Source of the DNA: Verrucomicrobiota bacterium
Lineage (GTDB): Bacteria; Verrucomicrobiota; Verrucomicrobiia; Limisphaerales; J093
Assembly: GCA_027493615.1 (NCBI GenBank)
Contig: JAOSKK010000001.1
Coordinates: forward strand, 549,629 to 613,628
Length of the DNA stretch: 64,000 nucleotides
Reading direction: 5' to 3'
The position numbers were made by a program, and so were the translations under genes. Shown in pieces: positions 52,684-62,824 of the stretch. Position 1 is the stretch's first letter. The number at the start of each line of letters is the position of its first letter. Under the pieces are notes generated by a model, which had not been told where the DNA came from, searched no databases, and saw only the letters and a list, made by a program, of their open reading frames with translations.

Positions 52684-54432
52684 ATGACTGCTCGTGGAAA
52701 ACTCGTCCTCACCCTGCTCCTGCTCGGCGTGGTCGGCTTCGGCCTCTACCGCTGGAAGGACAAGATCATGCCGCCCGCCCAGCCGACCCAGCGGTCAATC
52801 AACCCGGACGAGGTCAAACGGCAGCTCGACGCTGCCAAGCCCACCCCCCCGGCCACCACGGCCGACGTGACCGCGCGGCTGCTCGCCGGCACGAACACCG
52901 TCTCGCTCGTGGACGGCTCCGCGATCCCGCAGGTCGCGGGCGTCAGCGATTACGTCAAGCCAATGAAGGACGGCAAGCTCGTCGTCCAGTTCCCCATCAA
53001 CATCTGGCCCGGCTGGGCCCCCATCATCGTCGCCAACAACGGCCTCGCCGCCAACGACGCCAGCCTCTTCACCCGGGAATACGGGTTCTATCTCCAGCTC
53101 TCCATCGTCGATGATCCCGTCAAGGCCCGCGACCTCTTCGCCAGCGGCCAAAGCCACATCCTCTGGGGCACCCTCGACATGATGGCCCTCTTCGCCCCCG
53201 AGCTCGTCAAGGATTCCCGCACCGTCCCGGTCATCTGCCAGCAAGTCGACTGGTCCGCCGGCGGCGACGGCGTCGTCGCCCGCGGCGATATCCGCTCGAT
53301 CAACGACTTCCGGATGCAGGCCGGCAAGCGCAAGAAGGTCGTCCTCGCGCAGAACTCGCCCAGCCACTACTTCATCATGTCGCTCCTCATCGACGCGGGC
53401 ATTGACCCCGCCGAGGTCGAGTTCAAGTGGGCTGCCGACGCCCCCGCGGCCGCCAAGATCTTTGTGCAGGACCCGTCCTTCGATGCCTTCGTGGGCTGGG
53501 CCCCGGACATCTACACCGTGTCCGAAGGCGTCGCCGGCACGCGCCTCGTGGTGAGCACCGCCAGCGCCAACCACCTCATCGCCGACGTCTGGGCGGTCCG
53601 CAACGACTTCTATCGCGATCACCCCGACATCGTCGCCGGCCTCGTGCGCGGTGTCTTTGAGGGCATCGAGTTGGTCCGGAAAGATCCCGCCGCCGCCGCC
53701 CGCCTCCTCGCTGCCGCCTACCAGCTCCCCGTCGAGGACTGCCAGACCATGATCGGCAAGGACGGCGGCATCGCTGAGGGGGATGCCCACCTCACCAACT
53801 ACCGGGAAAACGCCAACTTCTTCCTCGACCCGTTCAACCCGGCCAACTTCGAGACGGTCTGGAATCGCGCCTCCACCATCTACCAGTCGCTCGGCGCCAT
53901 CAATGCGCCCGTGGCCCCCGCCAAGGTTAAGGCCGCCACCCTCCTGTCCAAGCTCGCCGAGGAGTACAAGGACTCCCGCGACCTCTCGCAGCCGACCTTC
54001 AAGCCCGGCGCCCTCTTCCGCAACGCGGAGGCTGAGGTGGGCCAGATCCTCACCAAGGCCGTCATCATCTCCTTCGAGCCGAATGCTTCAGTCCTCAATC
54101 CGCAGTACGACCCCACCATCCCCGACACCCTCGCCGAGATCAGCCGCCTGGCGGGCACCTTCGGCAACGCCTACATCGTCGTCGAGGGCAACACGGACGC
54201 CAGCCGCAAAGGCGTCGTCCCCGCCGACCTCGTCCGCCAGCTCTCCTACGACCGCGCCGACGCCGTCCGCCGCGCCATCATCGAGAAGTACAAGTTTGAC
54301 CCGAACAAGTTCAAGGTCCTGGGCAACGGCTGGGACAATCCGCTGCCCAACTGCACGGATCCGAGCAACCCGGACCATAACAAGCGCAACCGCCGCGTGG
54401 AGGTGAAGGTCTTCCCGCTCGAGAACGAATAG
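52684..54432 (+). CDS. Membrane-anchored ABC substrate-binding protein fused to OmpA domain
   Basis: 582 residues. A single helix at residues 6-23 (LVLTLLLLGVVGFGLYRW) anchors it. Residues ~75-400 are an NMT1/SsuA-type periplasmic binding protein (FPINIWPGWAPIIVANNGLA, ASGQSHILWGTLDMMALFAP, AQNSPSHYFIMSLLIDAGID). Residues ~455-580 are an OmpA-like peptidoglycan-binding domain: VIISFEPNASVLNP, GNTDASRKG with the binding Asp, LSYDRADAVRRAI, and KRNRRVEVKVF with the binding Arg. The protein thus links an importer to the cell wall. Intact. The permease gene follows after seven bases. Confidence 0.9.
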   Translation: MTARGKLVLTLLLLGVVGFGLYRWKDKIMPPAQPTQRSINPDEVKRQLDAAKPTPPATTADVTARLLAGTNTVSLVDGSAIPQVAGVSDYVKPMKDGKLVVQFPINIWPGWAPIIVANNGLAANDASLFTREYGFYLQLSIVDDPVKARDLFASGQSHILWGTLDMMALFAPELVKDSRTVPVICQQVDWSAGGDGVVARGDIRSINDFRMQAGKRKKVVLAQNSPSHYFIMSLLIDAGIDPAEVEFKWAADAPAAAKIFVQDPSFDAFVGWAPDIYTVSEGVAGTRLVVSTASANHLIADVWAVRNDFYRDHPDIVAGLVRGVFEGIELVRKDPAAAARLLAAAYQLPVEDCQTMIGKDGGIAEGDAHLTNYRENANFFLDPFNPANFETVWNRASTIYQSLGAINAPVAPAKVKAATLLSKLAEEYKDSRDLSQPTFKPGALFRNAEAEVGQILTKAVIISFEPNASVLNPQYDPTIPDTLAEISRLAGTFGNAYIVVEGNTDASRKGVVPADLVRQLSYDRADAVRRAIIEKYKFDPNKFKVLGNGWDNPLPNCTDPSNPDHNKRNRRVEVKVFPLENE

Positions 54433-54439
54433 GCCGGCC

Positions 54440-55299
54440 ATGCTGGGCTTCTTCCTCTTCGCCGCCAGCTTTGTCGCCGTCCTCACGCTCGTCGTGCGCC
54501 TCGGCGGCCTGGGTGTCCGCCGCGAACTGCCCGATCCTCGGGCCTTTGGACTCACCGTCGGGTTCGTGGCGCTCCTGTTGCTGGGTTGGTGGTTCGTGAC
54601 CCGCGGCGCGACCGTCGAACAACGGGTGCTGTCGCCGCTGATCCTGCCCAGCCCTGTCGAGGTCTTGCAGGCGTTCCCGAAACTCCACTTCGAACAGGGC
54701 CTGGTCCGCAGCGCGGGCGTCTCCTTCCTGCGCGTGACCGCGGGCTTTTTGCTCGCCGCCATCGTCGCCGTGCCCCTCGGCGTGTACATGGCCACCTTCC
54801 CCCCATCGCAGCCTTCTTCCGGCCGCTGGCCCTCCTGGGCGCCTACGTGCCCATCGTGGTGTTTATCCCGCTGACCCTGGCCTGGTTCGGCCTTACGGAA
54901 ACCCAGAAGGTGGGCTTCCTGTTCATCGGCTGCTTCGTGGCGCTGCTGCCCCTCGTCATCAAGGAAATCGCCGGCGTGCCCGCGGCGTATCTGGACGTGG
55001 CAGTCACCAAGGGCGCCTCCCAGTGGCAGCTCGTGCGTCATGTCCTCTTCCCCGTGGCTCAGGCCGGCATCTGGGGACACCTGCGAGGCGTCTACGGCGT
55101 CGGCTGGGGCTGGATCATCCTCGCCGAGGTGGTCAACGCCGAGCGCGGTCTCGGCTACCTGATCGACCTCTCCAACCGCCGCGGCCATACCCACGCCATC
55201 TTCGCCGTCATCATCGTGATCGTCGCCATCGCCGTGGCCTGCGATCAGTTGTGGCGCCTGGGGGGGCAATGGCTGTTCCCCTACACGAAACAGAAGTGA
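54440..55299 (+). CDS. ABC transporter permease, SsuC/TauC-like
   Basis: About 286 residues. Six helices; [13 protein letters not shown] opening [16 protein letters not shown], the GVYMATFPP and [13 protein letters not shown] loop, and an EAA-type loop [20 protein letters not shown]. It is the membrane channel for the importer whose binding protein precedes it. An extra pair of N-terminal helices (residues 1-55) is unusual for the family. A one-base loss in the C run 54799-54804 breaks the frame near residue 122. Confidence 0.85.
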
Positions 55300-55302
55300 G
55301 TC

Positions 55303-56189
55303 ATGGACGCCTCTGCCCCCCTCACGCTGAGCCGCCGCCGTCCGCGGCCCCCACGTCCGCACCCGGCCACACCGCCCCTGCCGAGTTGCCGGAACTCGTC
55401 GCCTTCGAGGGCGTGACCAAGACCTTCGGCGAACCGCCGCACGCGAAGGTAGCCATCCAGGACGTTTCCTTCGTTGTCCACGACCTCCCCGACCTCGGCG
55501 AACTCATCGCCGTGGTCGGTCCGTCCGGCTGCGGCAAGTCCACCCTCCTGCGCATCATCGCCGGCCTGGGCCCCCACTTCCCCCACCCGCGGTCAGGCCC
55601 GCGTCTTCGGCAAACCCATCGGCCAACCGGGCGCCGACCGCGGCCTGGTCGACCAGAAGTATTCCCTGCTGCCCCACTTGACCGTGGTCGAAAACATCAC
55701 CTTCGGCCTCAAGCTCCGCGGGGTCCCGCGCAAAGAACGCGAGGACCGCGCCCACGCCTGGATTGCCAAGGTCGGCCTCGAAGGTTCCGAAGCCAAGTAC
55801 CCCTCCGAGCTTTCCGGCGGCATGCAGCAGCGCGTCGCTATCGCCGCCACGCTCATCCTCGGCCCCCGCATTCTGCTGATGGACGAGCCCTTCGGCGCGC
55901 TTGACCCCCGCATCCGCCTGCGCATGCAGGAGCTCCTCGTGCAGTTGTGGCGCGAACAGCAGGGTACCGTCTTCCTCGTCACGCACTCGGTCGAGGAGGC
56001 CGTCTACCTCGGCGACCGCGTCTTTATCATGGCCGCCAACCCCGGCCGCCTCGTCGAAGTGCTCGAGGTCCCACGCCCGGACGAACCGCCCGAACAAGCG
56101 CGCCGCCAGCGCTGGTTTTACGAACTGACCCAGGAACTGCTGCGGCGCCTCGAACGCGAGCACCCAGCCCCCCCGATCACCGGGTATGA
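55303..56189 (+). CDS. ABC transporter ATP-binding protein, SsuB/TauB-like
   Basis: About 296 residues. Walker [29 protein letters not shown] as the Q-loop, signature [12 protein letters not shown], Walker [13 protein letters not shown], switch [14 protein letters not shown]. The N-terminal ~35 residues are Pro/Ala-rich. Three C runs break the frame: 55317-55322 (one lost), 55581-55585 (one gained), 56168-56174 (one lost). With the last corrected the protein ends at 56189, before the next start; uncorrected, it would run on in a low-complexity frame to 56559. It energises the preceding permease. Confidence 0.85.
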
Positions 56190-56233
56190 TCTGAGCCCAA
56201 CCGCAGCCCGCGGAATCCGCGCCCCGAGCGCTC

Positions 56234-57193
56234 ATGGAAGCCCCGACACGCAATTACCACCGCGAGTTCCTGAAGAGCCCGCACCACGGGGTCTTCGGCT
56301 TCCTGACGCTCGGCCTCGGCTTCATGAGCGGCGCTTGGCTGCCCCTCATCGCTGGCGGAACCCTCTACGCTCTCGGCTGGATCTACCTCCCGGACCTGGG
56401 CTTCTTCCGCCGTTGGGCGGATCGCCGCGCCGAGGCCACCCGGCAGGCCGAGGAAGCCCGCAAGGTCGCCGCCTTCGTCCAGCGCCGCGAAGCCCTCCTC
56501 GCTTCCCTCTCCCCCAGCCGCCGCGAACGCTATCGCCTCCTCGCCGACGTCTGCCGTGATATCGAGGCCGCCAGCACCGACAACCCCTTCGCCACCGCCA
56601 CCACGGCCGGTGACCCCCCGCCTCCGCAAGCTGGACGAGCTCATGTGGACCCAGTTGCGCCTGCTCGGCATCGAGGAATCCTCGAACGCTTCCTCGAAAT
56701 CGAACGCCGCGAAAACCTCCCCACCCTCGTCGCTGATGGCGAGGCCGAGGTCGGCCGGCTTGGACTCGAGATCGAAAGCCTCAAAGCCCAAGGCCCGAGC
56801 CCGACGCTCGAGACGAAACAGCGCTTCCTCAGCTCCCGCCTCGAACGCCTCGAGGTCCTCCGCAAACGCCAGCAACGCCTCGAACAGGCCCAGGCCAACC
56901 TCGCCCTCGTCCGCTCCGAACAGGAACGCCTCGACCAGCAGATCAAACTCATCCGCGCCGACGCCGTCGCCCGCAAGAACGCCGACGCCCTCAGCGCCCG
57001 CATCGACGCCACCGTCGAACACCTCGATCAGACCAACAAGTGGCTCGCCGAAATGGACGAGTTCAAGGACCTCGCCGGCGACCTGCCCCCCACCGAAACC
57101 CGCCTCGGCTACGAGTCTCCCGTGCCGCCGCGACTGCCCCAGCCCGAATCCGGTCCCCGCGCCCGCCCCGTCGCCGCCAACCGCCAGCGCTGA
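56234..57193 (+). CDS. Coiled-coil membrane protein of unknown function
   Basis: About 319 residues. I do not recognise the family. Two hydrophobic segments at residues ~20-55 (GVFGFLTLGLGFMSGAWLPL and GGTLYALGWIYLPDLGFF) form a hairpin anchor; a long coiled coil follows with Arg/Glu-rich heptads (LERLEVLRKRQQRLEQAQAN, LIRADAVARKNADALSARID). The tail is Pro-rich. Two C-run losses, at 56614-56619 and about 56681, break the frame in the middle. Its place between the ABC ATPase and the AAA+ gene on the same strand suggests it belongs to the same apparatus, perhaps as the membrane adaptor. Confidence 0.7.
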   Translation: MEAPTRNYHREFLKSPHHGVFGFLTLGLGFMSGAWLPLIAGGTLYALGWIYLPDLGFFRRWADRRAEATRQAEEARKVAAFVQRREALLASLSPSRRERYRLLADVCRDIEAASTDNPFATATTAGDPPPPQAGRAHVDPVAPARHRGILERFLEIERRENLPTLVADGEAEVGRLGLEIESLKAQGPSPTLETKQRFLSSRLERLEVLRKRQQRLEQAQANLALVRSEQERLDQQIKLIRADAVARKNADALSARIDATVEHLDQTNKWLAEMDEFKDLAGDLPPTETRLGYESPVPPRLPQPESGPRARPVAANRQR

Positions 57194-57250
57194 TGCAGGC
57201 ACCTCTGCCCAACCCGTGCTCCACCCTCCCGTCCCCGGTGCGGACTGCGC

Positions 57251-57356
57251 GCCAGCGTCTGGAGTGCGTGCGGTTCAGCGCCGCTTTGCGTGATGACGAG
57301 ACAACGGGACGAAAGGCGCCGCTGCAAGCCGGCGCACTCCAAACGCTTCGCGCCGT
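57251..57356. repeat. Dispersed inverted repeat, family P1, copy 4
   Basis: Left arm 57253-57290 (CAGCGTCTGGAGTGCGTGCG, GTTCAGCGCCGCTTTGCG) and right arm 57312-57353 (AAGGCGCCGCTGCAAGCCGG, CGCACTCCAAACGCTTCGCG) are near reverse complements. It is the clearest full copy. It lies between the coiled-coil protein and the AAA+ gene. Confidence 0.8.
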
Positions 57357-57393
57357 CCCATCGCTCGGCGCAGCCTGATCGCAACACCCAACC

Positions 57394-59250
57394 ATGCCCA
57401 GAAAAACGCCCGACCGCCGTCCCGTTCCCACCCCCGCCGGTCCCTTACCCACCGCCTCCCGACGGCGACGGACACGGCCGCGCCTCCCCAGCCCCGCCCA
57501 CCCGCCTCCCCCTGCGCGGTTGGGCCTCGAACTCGCCCGTCGCTGGAACGCCGGTACCTACTCGCTGTTCGTCCTTCACGGGAACATCTTCGACCTCTTC
57601 CCCGTCCAGGAACCCGCCGGCCCGACTTACGTGCCGCTCAAGACGTTCCTCGCCCGACGCCTCTTCGCCGAACGCGGTTTCCTCCTCTTCTACGACATCG
57701 CCGACGGCCTCACCTTCGGCTCGCCGGAGATGCAGCGCCGTTTCTTCGAATGGCTCGAGGTCTTCGACCAGGTCGAACACACCAACTACCGCCAGACCGG
57801 CCCCCCGCGGGAGTTCATCCGGCTCACCCCGCTGTTGCGCCGCTTCTTCCTCAAGATTGCCGACGACCCCGGCCCATGGAAGGGCGTGACGCTCATCCTC
57901 GACTTCCCCGAGAAGCTCGTACCCGCGCAGGAAGAGGCCGGGTCCTCGAACGAGGAGCGCGTCAATCTGGTCACCTTCCTCAAGTGGGCCGCCGCCCCCG
58001 AGCTGGCCCACCTGGATGTGGGCATCCTCCTCGTCACCGAGTCGGCCAGCGCCCTCCACGCCAGCCTGCTCCAGAATCCGCACGTCGCGCAGGTGCGCAT
58101 CGAACTTCCCGACACGGACGAACGCCTCAGTTTCCTCGAATCCGGCGGTCCCGAACACCTCGCCGGCGGCCGCCCATTGCGCGAGTGGAGCGACCTCGCC
58201 GCCCCGGATCTGGCCGCCCGCACCGCCGGTCTGAACCTCCTGCGCCTCCAGCATTTTCTCGCCGAAACCGTGCGCAACGGCGCGCGCGTCACCCTCGAGA
58301 ACGTCGCCGCCAGCAAGAAACGGCTCATCGAGGAGTACTGCCAGGGCCTCGTCCGCTTCAAAGATCCCCGGCCCGGCGTGACCCTCGACCGCGTCGCCAC
58401 CCACACCGCCGCCAAACAGAAGCTCCGCGAGCTCGCCTGGCTCATCCGCAACCACAAGGGGGACGTCCTCGAACGCGGCATCCTCGTCCCGGGCCGCGTC
58501 GGTGTCGGCAAGTCCTTCCTCATCGATTGCTTCGCCAGCGAATGCGGCCTGCCGGTTCTCGAGATGGGCGATTTCCGCTCCAAATGGGTCGGTGACACCG
58601 AACGCCAGCAGTCGCGCATCCTCATGACCGTCCGCGCCCTCGGCCCGGTCATCGTCGTCGTGGACGAGGCCGACGCCGTCTTCGGCACCCGCGAGGCCGA
58701 CGGCGACAGCGGCGTCTCCGGTCGGGTCTTCGCCGCCTTCGCCGCGCACATCGGCGACTCGACCCTCCGTGGCCGCGAGGTCTGGGTCGCCATGACCTCG
58801 CGCCCCGATCTGCTGGCCATTGACATGAAACGCCAGGGCCGCTTCGGCCTCTGCCTTCCCCTGTTCCCCGCCCAGGGCCCGGAGGACGTCGCCGAACTCT
58901 TCACCGTCGTGGCCCGCGTCAAGGGCATCACCCTGACCGACCCCGTCCAGGCGTTCATCCGCGAACACCTCGGCAACCAACCCCTCACCGGCAGCGACGT
59001 CGAGGCCATCCTCACCCGCGCCAAGGAGCGGGCCGTGCTCGCCCGCCGGGATCAGGACGTGCAGAAGACCGACCTCGAGGAAGCCGTCCACTCCTTTATC
59101 GACCCTCTCGATCCGCAACTGCTCGCGCTCCAGGAACTCGCCGCCGTCCTCGCCTGCTCCGACCGACGTTACCTGCCGGGCCGCTACCGCGAGGCGGACC
59201 GCGCCCAGTTGCTCGAGGAGTTCACACGGCTCAAACACCGACGTTGGTAA
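57394..59250 (+). CDS. AAA+ ATPase of the PspA/VWA cluster
   Basis: 618 residues, intact. Residues 1-45 are Pro/Arg-rich. Residues ~48-340 form a large N-terminal region ([54 protein letters not shown]) that looks like a second, degenerate ATPase-like fold without a P-loop. The AAA+ module is at ~350-560: Walker [11 protein letters not shown], Walker [14 protein letters not shown], sensor 1 MTSRPDLL, arginine finger RQGRFG. There is no protease motif and no membrane helix, so it is not FtsH. A protein-remodelling role on a membrane partner is inferred from the neighbours. Confidence 0.8.
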   Translation: MPRKTPDRRPVPTPAGPLPTASRRRRTRPRLPSPAHPPPPARLGLELARRWNAGTYSLFVLHGNIFDLFPVQEPAGPTYVPLKTFLARRLFAERGFLLFYDIADGLTFGSPEMQRRFFEWLEVFDQVEHTNYRQTGPPREFIRLTPLLRRFFLKIADDPGPWKGVTLILDFPEKLVPAQEEAGSSNEERVNLVTFLKWAAAPELAHLDVGILLVTESASALHASLLQNPHVAQVRIELPDTDERLSFLESGGPEHLAGGRPLREWSDLAAPDLAARTAGLNLLRLQHFLAETVRNGARVTLENVAASKKRLIEEYCQGLVRFKDPRPGVTLDRVATHTAAKQKLRELAWLIRNHKGDVLERGILVPGRVGVGKSFLIDCFASECGLPVLEMGDFRSKWVGDTERQQSRILMTVRALGPVIVVVDEADAVFGTREADGDSGVSGRVFAAFAAHIGDSTLRGREVWVAMTSRPDLLAIDMKRQGRFGLCLPLFPAQGPEDVAELFTVVARVKGITLTDPVQAFIREHLGNQPLTGSDVEAILTRAKERAVLARRDQDVQKTDLEEAVHSFIDPLDPQLLALQELAAVLACSDRRYLPGRYREADRAQLLEEFTRLKHRRW

Positions 59251-60965
59251 ACCCTGCCCCAATCGCGCCCGTCACGCTGCGATTGCGCGTCACCGCCGCC
59301 GCAGAATCCCGCCTCCGCGCCGGTCATCCCTGGTTGTTCGCCGACAGCGTGCGCGCGTCGAACCGACCCGGTCGCCTCGGCGAACTCGCCGTCATCTTCG
59401 ACCGTCACGACCGCTTCCTGGCCATCGGCCTGTTCGATCCCGATTCCCCCCTGCGGGTCCGGGTGTTGCACGCAGGGAAACCCCAAACACTGGACGCGCC
59501 CTGGTGGCGGACCCGCCTCCGCGCGGCGCTCGAGCGGCGCACCGGCCTCTTCGACGCGGAAACGACGGGTTACCGGTTGATTCACGGCGAAAACGACGGC
59601 TGGCCCGGTCTGGTCCTCGACCGTTACGCCGCCACCGGCGTCCTCAAAATCTACACGGCCGCCTGGCTGCCTCGCCTCGGGCTCGACACCGCACCGGTCA
59701 CCGACGCCGTCCTGCCGCTCTTCCGCGCCGAACTGCCGGGGCTTGAAACGTTCGTGCTCCGCCTCAGCCGCAACCTCCAGACCCTCGCACCCGAGAGATT
59801 CGGCCTCACCGATGGCCAGGTGCTTTCCGGACGCGAACCCGGCCCCGCCGTCCGCTTCCTGGAAAGTGGCCTGACCTTCGAAGCCGACGTGCGACGCGGG
59901 CAAAAGACGGGGTTCTTCCTCGATCAACGCGAGAACCGCCGCCGCGTCGGCACCCTCGCGCGAGGTCGAGGGGTGCTGAATGTCTTCAGCTTCTCGGGCG
60001 CCTTCTCGGTCTACGCCGCACGAGGCGGGGCCACTTCAACCACCGACCTCGACCTTAGCCTGCATGCCCTCGAAAGCGCCGCCCGCAACCTGGGCCTCAA
60101 CCGCCACCTGCCCGCCGTGGCGGCCTGTCACCACGAGCGCGTCCAGGCCGACGCCTTCGCGTGGCTGGCCCAACGCCCCTCGCGGCCGTTCGACCTGATT
60201 GTCCTCGACCCGCCTTCGCTGGCGCGCCGCGAGTCCGAGCGCGCGGGCGCCATCCTGGCCTACGGCCGGCTCGTCGCCAGCAGCCTCCGTTGGCTCGCCC
60301 CCGGAGGTGTCCTCGTGGCGGCCTCCTGCTCCGCGCACGTGTCCGCCGACGAGTTCTTCGGCACCGTCCGCGCCGCCGTGCGCGGGACAGGAAGGCGGTT
60401 CACCGAACTCGAGACGACCGGTCACCCGCCGGATCACCCGGCCACGTTCCCGGAGGCACATTACCTCAAGGCCATCTACCTCCGTTGCAGCGGCTTCACC
60501 CCCGTCCGCCCGAACACGGCCCAGCAGACGGCGACCGACGCGATAACCCCCGCCAGGTCTGCGATCAACCCGGCCGGCACGGCATGCCGCGTCCGCTGGA
60601 TGTTCACCGCGCCGAAGTACACGGCTACCACGTACAGCGTGGTTTCCGTGCTCCCGAGAATCGTCCCGCCCATCCGGCTCACCAGGCTGTCCGGCCCGTG
60701 CACACTCACCAGCTCGGTGAACAGCCCAATCGTCGCGCTCCCGCTCAGAGGCCGCATCAGCGTCATGGGCAGCAGTTCAGTCGGAAATCCCACGAAGTCG
60801 AGGAGCGGTCGGAGCCCCCTGCGCCAGCAGATCAATCCCGCCCGCCGCCCGGAACATCCCCACCGCGACCAGCATCGCGACCAGGTACGGAATGATGCGC
60901 ACCGCCACCTGAAACCCCTCCTTCGCCCCCTCGACAAACTCCTCATAGACAGGCACCCGCCGTAG
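59244..60965 (+). CDS. Class I SAM-dependent rRNA methyltransferase, RlmI-like
   Basis: The first ~415 residues match the RlmI/RlmK family: N-terminal PUA-like part ([14 protein letters not shown]), linker [20 protein letters not shown], then [16 protein letters not shown], the SAM-binding core [20 protein letters not shown] and catalytic loop [15 protein letters not shown], ending HYLKAIYL. These enzymes form 5-methylcytosine in 23S rRNA. The true end is probably near 60490: the last ~155 codons lie antisense to the SpmAB gene and have no family resemblance, so a base is probably missing near the stop. The TTG start at 59244 overlaps the AAA+ stop. Confidence 0.8.
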   Translation: MVNPAPIAPVTLRLRVTAAAESRLRAGHPWLFADSVRASNRPGRLGELAVIFDRHDRFLAIGLFDPDSPLRVRVLHAGKPQTLDAPWWRTRLRAALERRTGLFDAETTGYRLIHGENDGWPGLVLDRYAATGVLKIYTAAWLPRLGLDTAPVTDAVLPLFRAELPGLETFVLRLSRNLQTLAPERFGLTDGQVLSGREPGPAVRFLESGLTFEADVRRGQKTGFFLDQRENRRRVGTLARGRGVLNVFSFSGAFSVYAARGGATSTTDLDLSLHALESAARNLGLNRHLPAVAACHHERVQADAFAWLAQRPSRPFDLIVLDPPSLARRESERAGAILAYGRLVASSLRWLAPGGVLVAASCSAHVSADEFFGTVRAAVRGTGRRFTELETTGHPPDHPATFPEAHYLKAIYLRCSGFTPVRPNTAQQTATDAITPARSAINPAGTACRVRWMFTAPKYTATTYSVVSVLPRIVPPIRLTRLSGPCTLTSSVNSPIVALPLRGRISVMGSSSVGNPTKSRSGRSPLRQQINPARRPEHPHRDQHRDQVRNDAHRHLKPLLRPLDKLLIDRHPP

Positions 60966-61808
60966 CGCGGCATACAGCGGAAAGAACGTGAGAAGAAAGG
61001 GGATCGCCAGCAGTGACACTGCGTTCATGAACCGCACGAACGCACCCCCAGAAACCCCTTCGGCCGGTGGCCCGCTGAGCAACCGCCAGAGCAGCCAGAC
61101 AAACAGGCCCAGCAGAGCGGCGAGGACAAGGCCCGCTCCCTCGATGGCCGGGGGCGGGGGCGGCGCCGTGGACGTCGCGCGCCTCCTTCCCCGAGTCGGG
61201 TGGTGGTGCCGGGGTGGGGGGAGGCGGTAGCCGCGCAGGCGCTCAAGCGACTTCACTGCGAGCAGGCCGGCCGCGCTTGACGCCAGGGTCGCGAGGAGGG
61301 CGGTGCCGACAATCGCGGTGGGATGGAGCGAGCCCGCGGCGGCCATGATGCCGATCGCAGTGGTCGGGAGGAGTTGGACCGACCCGGTGTTGAGGGCGAG
61401 AAACGTGCACATCGCGTTGGTGGCGGTCCCGGGATGCTGATTGAGTTGCTCGAGGTCGTTCATGGCGCGGAGGCCGAGCGGTGTGGCCGCGTTGGTCAAC
61501 CCGATCATGTTCGCCGAGAGGTTCATCAGCATGGAGCCCATGGCCGGGTGCCCGGAGGGGACATCGGGGAACAGCCAGCGCAACACCGGCTGCAGCAGGC
61601 GCGCCAGGTTCTGGACCATGCCGGCGCGCTCCGCCAGCCGCATCACCCCCAGCCACAACGCCGTGATGCCAATCAACGGCAGCGCGATGTCCAGCACGGC
61701 GGTCTTGGCCGCGTGGAAACTCGCGTCCGTCACCTCCTTCAGCCGGTCACCGAACCCGCCGAGGACGACCGCGGCGAGCACGAGCCCAAGCCAGATGAAA
61801 TTCAGCAT
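60476..61808 (-). CDS. Spore maturation protein SpmA-SpmB fusion (nucleoside recognition domains)
   Basis: About 443 residues. The SpmA-like half ([50 protein letters not shown]) is joined through a Pro/His/Arg linker to an SpmB-like half ([59 protein letters not shown]). About ten membrane helices. Fused SpmAB genes occur in many non-sporulating bacteria, where the transport role is unknown. One base too many in the C run 60815-60819 breaks the frame in the second half. Confidence 0.85.
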
Positions 61809-61854
61809 GTGGCGTGTTTACACCCCTGCCCCCCGCGCGCAATCGGGAACCTGC

Positions 61855-62028
61855 CCCAGGGGTCAGCCCTTAATTTAATACTTAACGAATCGGCGTCAGT
61901 TCCCTCCCCTCGTCCCCACCCCCCCTCGCCCTCCCCCGCGCCCGCCGCCCCGGCGCGGAACGTGCCGGGTCGTCTTCCCCGTCCGGCCGGGCAATTGTTG
62001 AATGTTGAGATCCGACCCCAAAGCCGAT
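61855..62028. repeat. Possible REP-like element with GGGGTC ends
   Basis: The left end, about 61858, reads GGGGTCAGCCCTTAATTTAA; the right end, on the other strand, reads GGGGTCGGATCTCAACATTC. They face each other across ~170 bases, as in the hairpin at 27456, though the match past GGGGTC is weak. The 271-base spacer 61809-62079 between SpmAB and the OB-fold gene has no coding signal. Confidence 0.4.
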
Positions 62029-62079
62029 GCGTTCCCCCCTTGACGGCGGTCGCCACGCCCGTTGGACTCGTCCCGCCTT

Positions 62080-62753
62080 ATGCACGCGCCCCGGCCGCTT
62101 CGAATCCTCCTGTCCCTGGCATGCGCGTGGGCGGCTCTTGCTGTCCTCCCGCTCAACGCCGCAGAGCCCACAACGGAGTCCGATGCCCTCCGCCAGAAGA
62201 ACCAGGAGATCGAACGGCTCCGCCGCGAATTGGAGCAGGCCGAGCGGGAGCGCGACCAACTCCAGCGCGACAACGAGCAACTCCGGCGCCAACAGCAGCG
62301 CGCCTCCTCGCCGGCCCCGACCCCGCGCGCCGCCCCCAAGCCCGTCACGCCCATTGCCGACCGCCCCCGCTGACCGCCGACACCCCGGTCGAGGTTGATG
62401 AACTCGTGTGGCACTTCACGAACGAGCCGGCCGCCGCCGCCAACCGCTACACCGACCAGGGCTTCCGCATTCTCGGCCACGTCGAGCGCTTCAGCCGCAG
62501 CATGGTCGCGCGCGAGTTTGTGGTGCTATTGGCTTCACCGGATCCGAACCTCACCGTGCGGTGCCGCTTCAACTACGTGGACCGCTACCGAAGCGTCTTC
62601 CTCACCCGCGACGGTCGCCAATTGACCGCGCGCCACCCCAGCGGACGTGAGGAAGCCCTGCTGGAGGCCGGGCAGGGCGTCACCATCACCGGTCGCTGCC
62701 GGGGGCTGAAAGACGGAACAATCACGTTCACGCACTGCGCCCTCGTCCCCTGA
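62080..62753 (+). CDS. Exported coiled-coil plus OB-fold protein (tRNA_anti-like)
   Basis: About 224 residues. A signal peptide (ILLSLACAWAALAVLPLNAA) is followed by a coiled coil (residues ~35-75, LRRELEQAERERDQLQRDNE), a Pro-rich linker, and a C-terminal OB-fold-like domain (VVLLASPDPNLTVRCRFNY, VTITGRCRGLKDGTITFTHC) resembling the tRNA_anti-like family of exported proteins. One C lost at 62364-62368 breaks the frame in the linker. Likely periplasmic; role unknown. Confidence 0.75.
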
Positions 62754-62824
62754 GACGGCTCGGCGCGGCCCCGCCCGCCCTGCCGGTTTGACACTGCCAG
62801 ACCCGCTCTCTAGTGTCGCGTCCA

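Noticed and set aside
56190..56559. C-terminal extension of the ABC ATPase
   Set aside because: Low-complexity Arg/Pro frame overlapping the next gene; one C in the run 56168-56174 restores a stop at 56189.
57290..57889. Open frame of 199 codons on the plus strand before the AAA+ gene
   Set aside because: It starts inside the P1 repeat and overlaps the AAA+ N-terminal coding region in another frame; no family features.
57445..59262. Open frame of 605 codons on the minus strand
   Set aside because: Antisense to the AAA+ ATPase, which has complete Walker motifs; the minus frame is Glu/Gly/Ala-rich without motifs.
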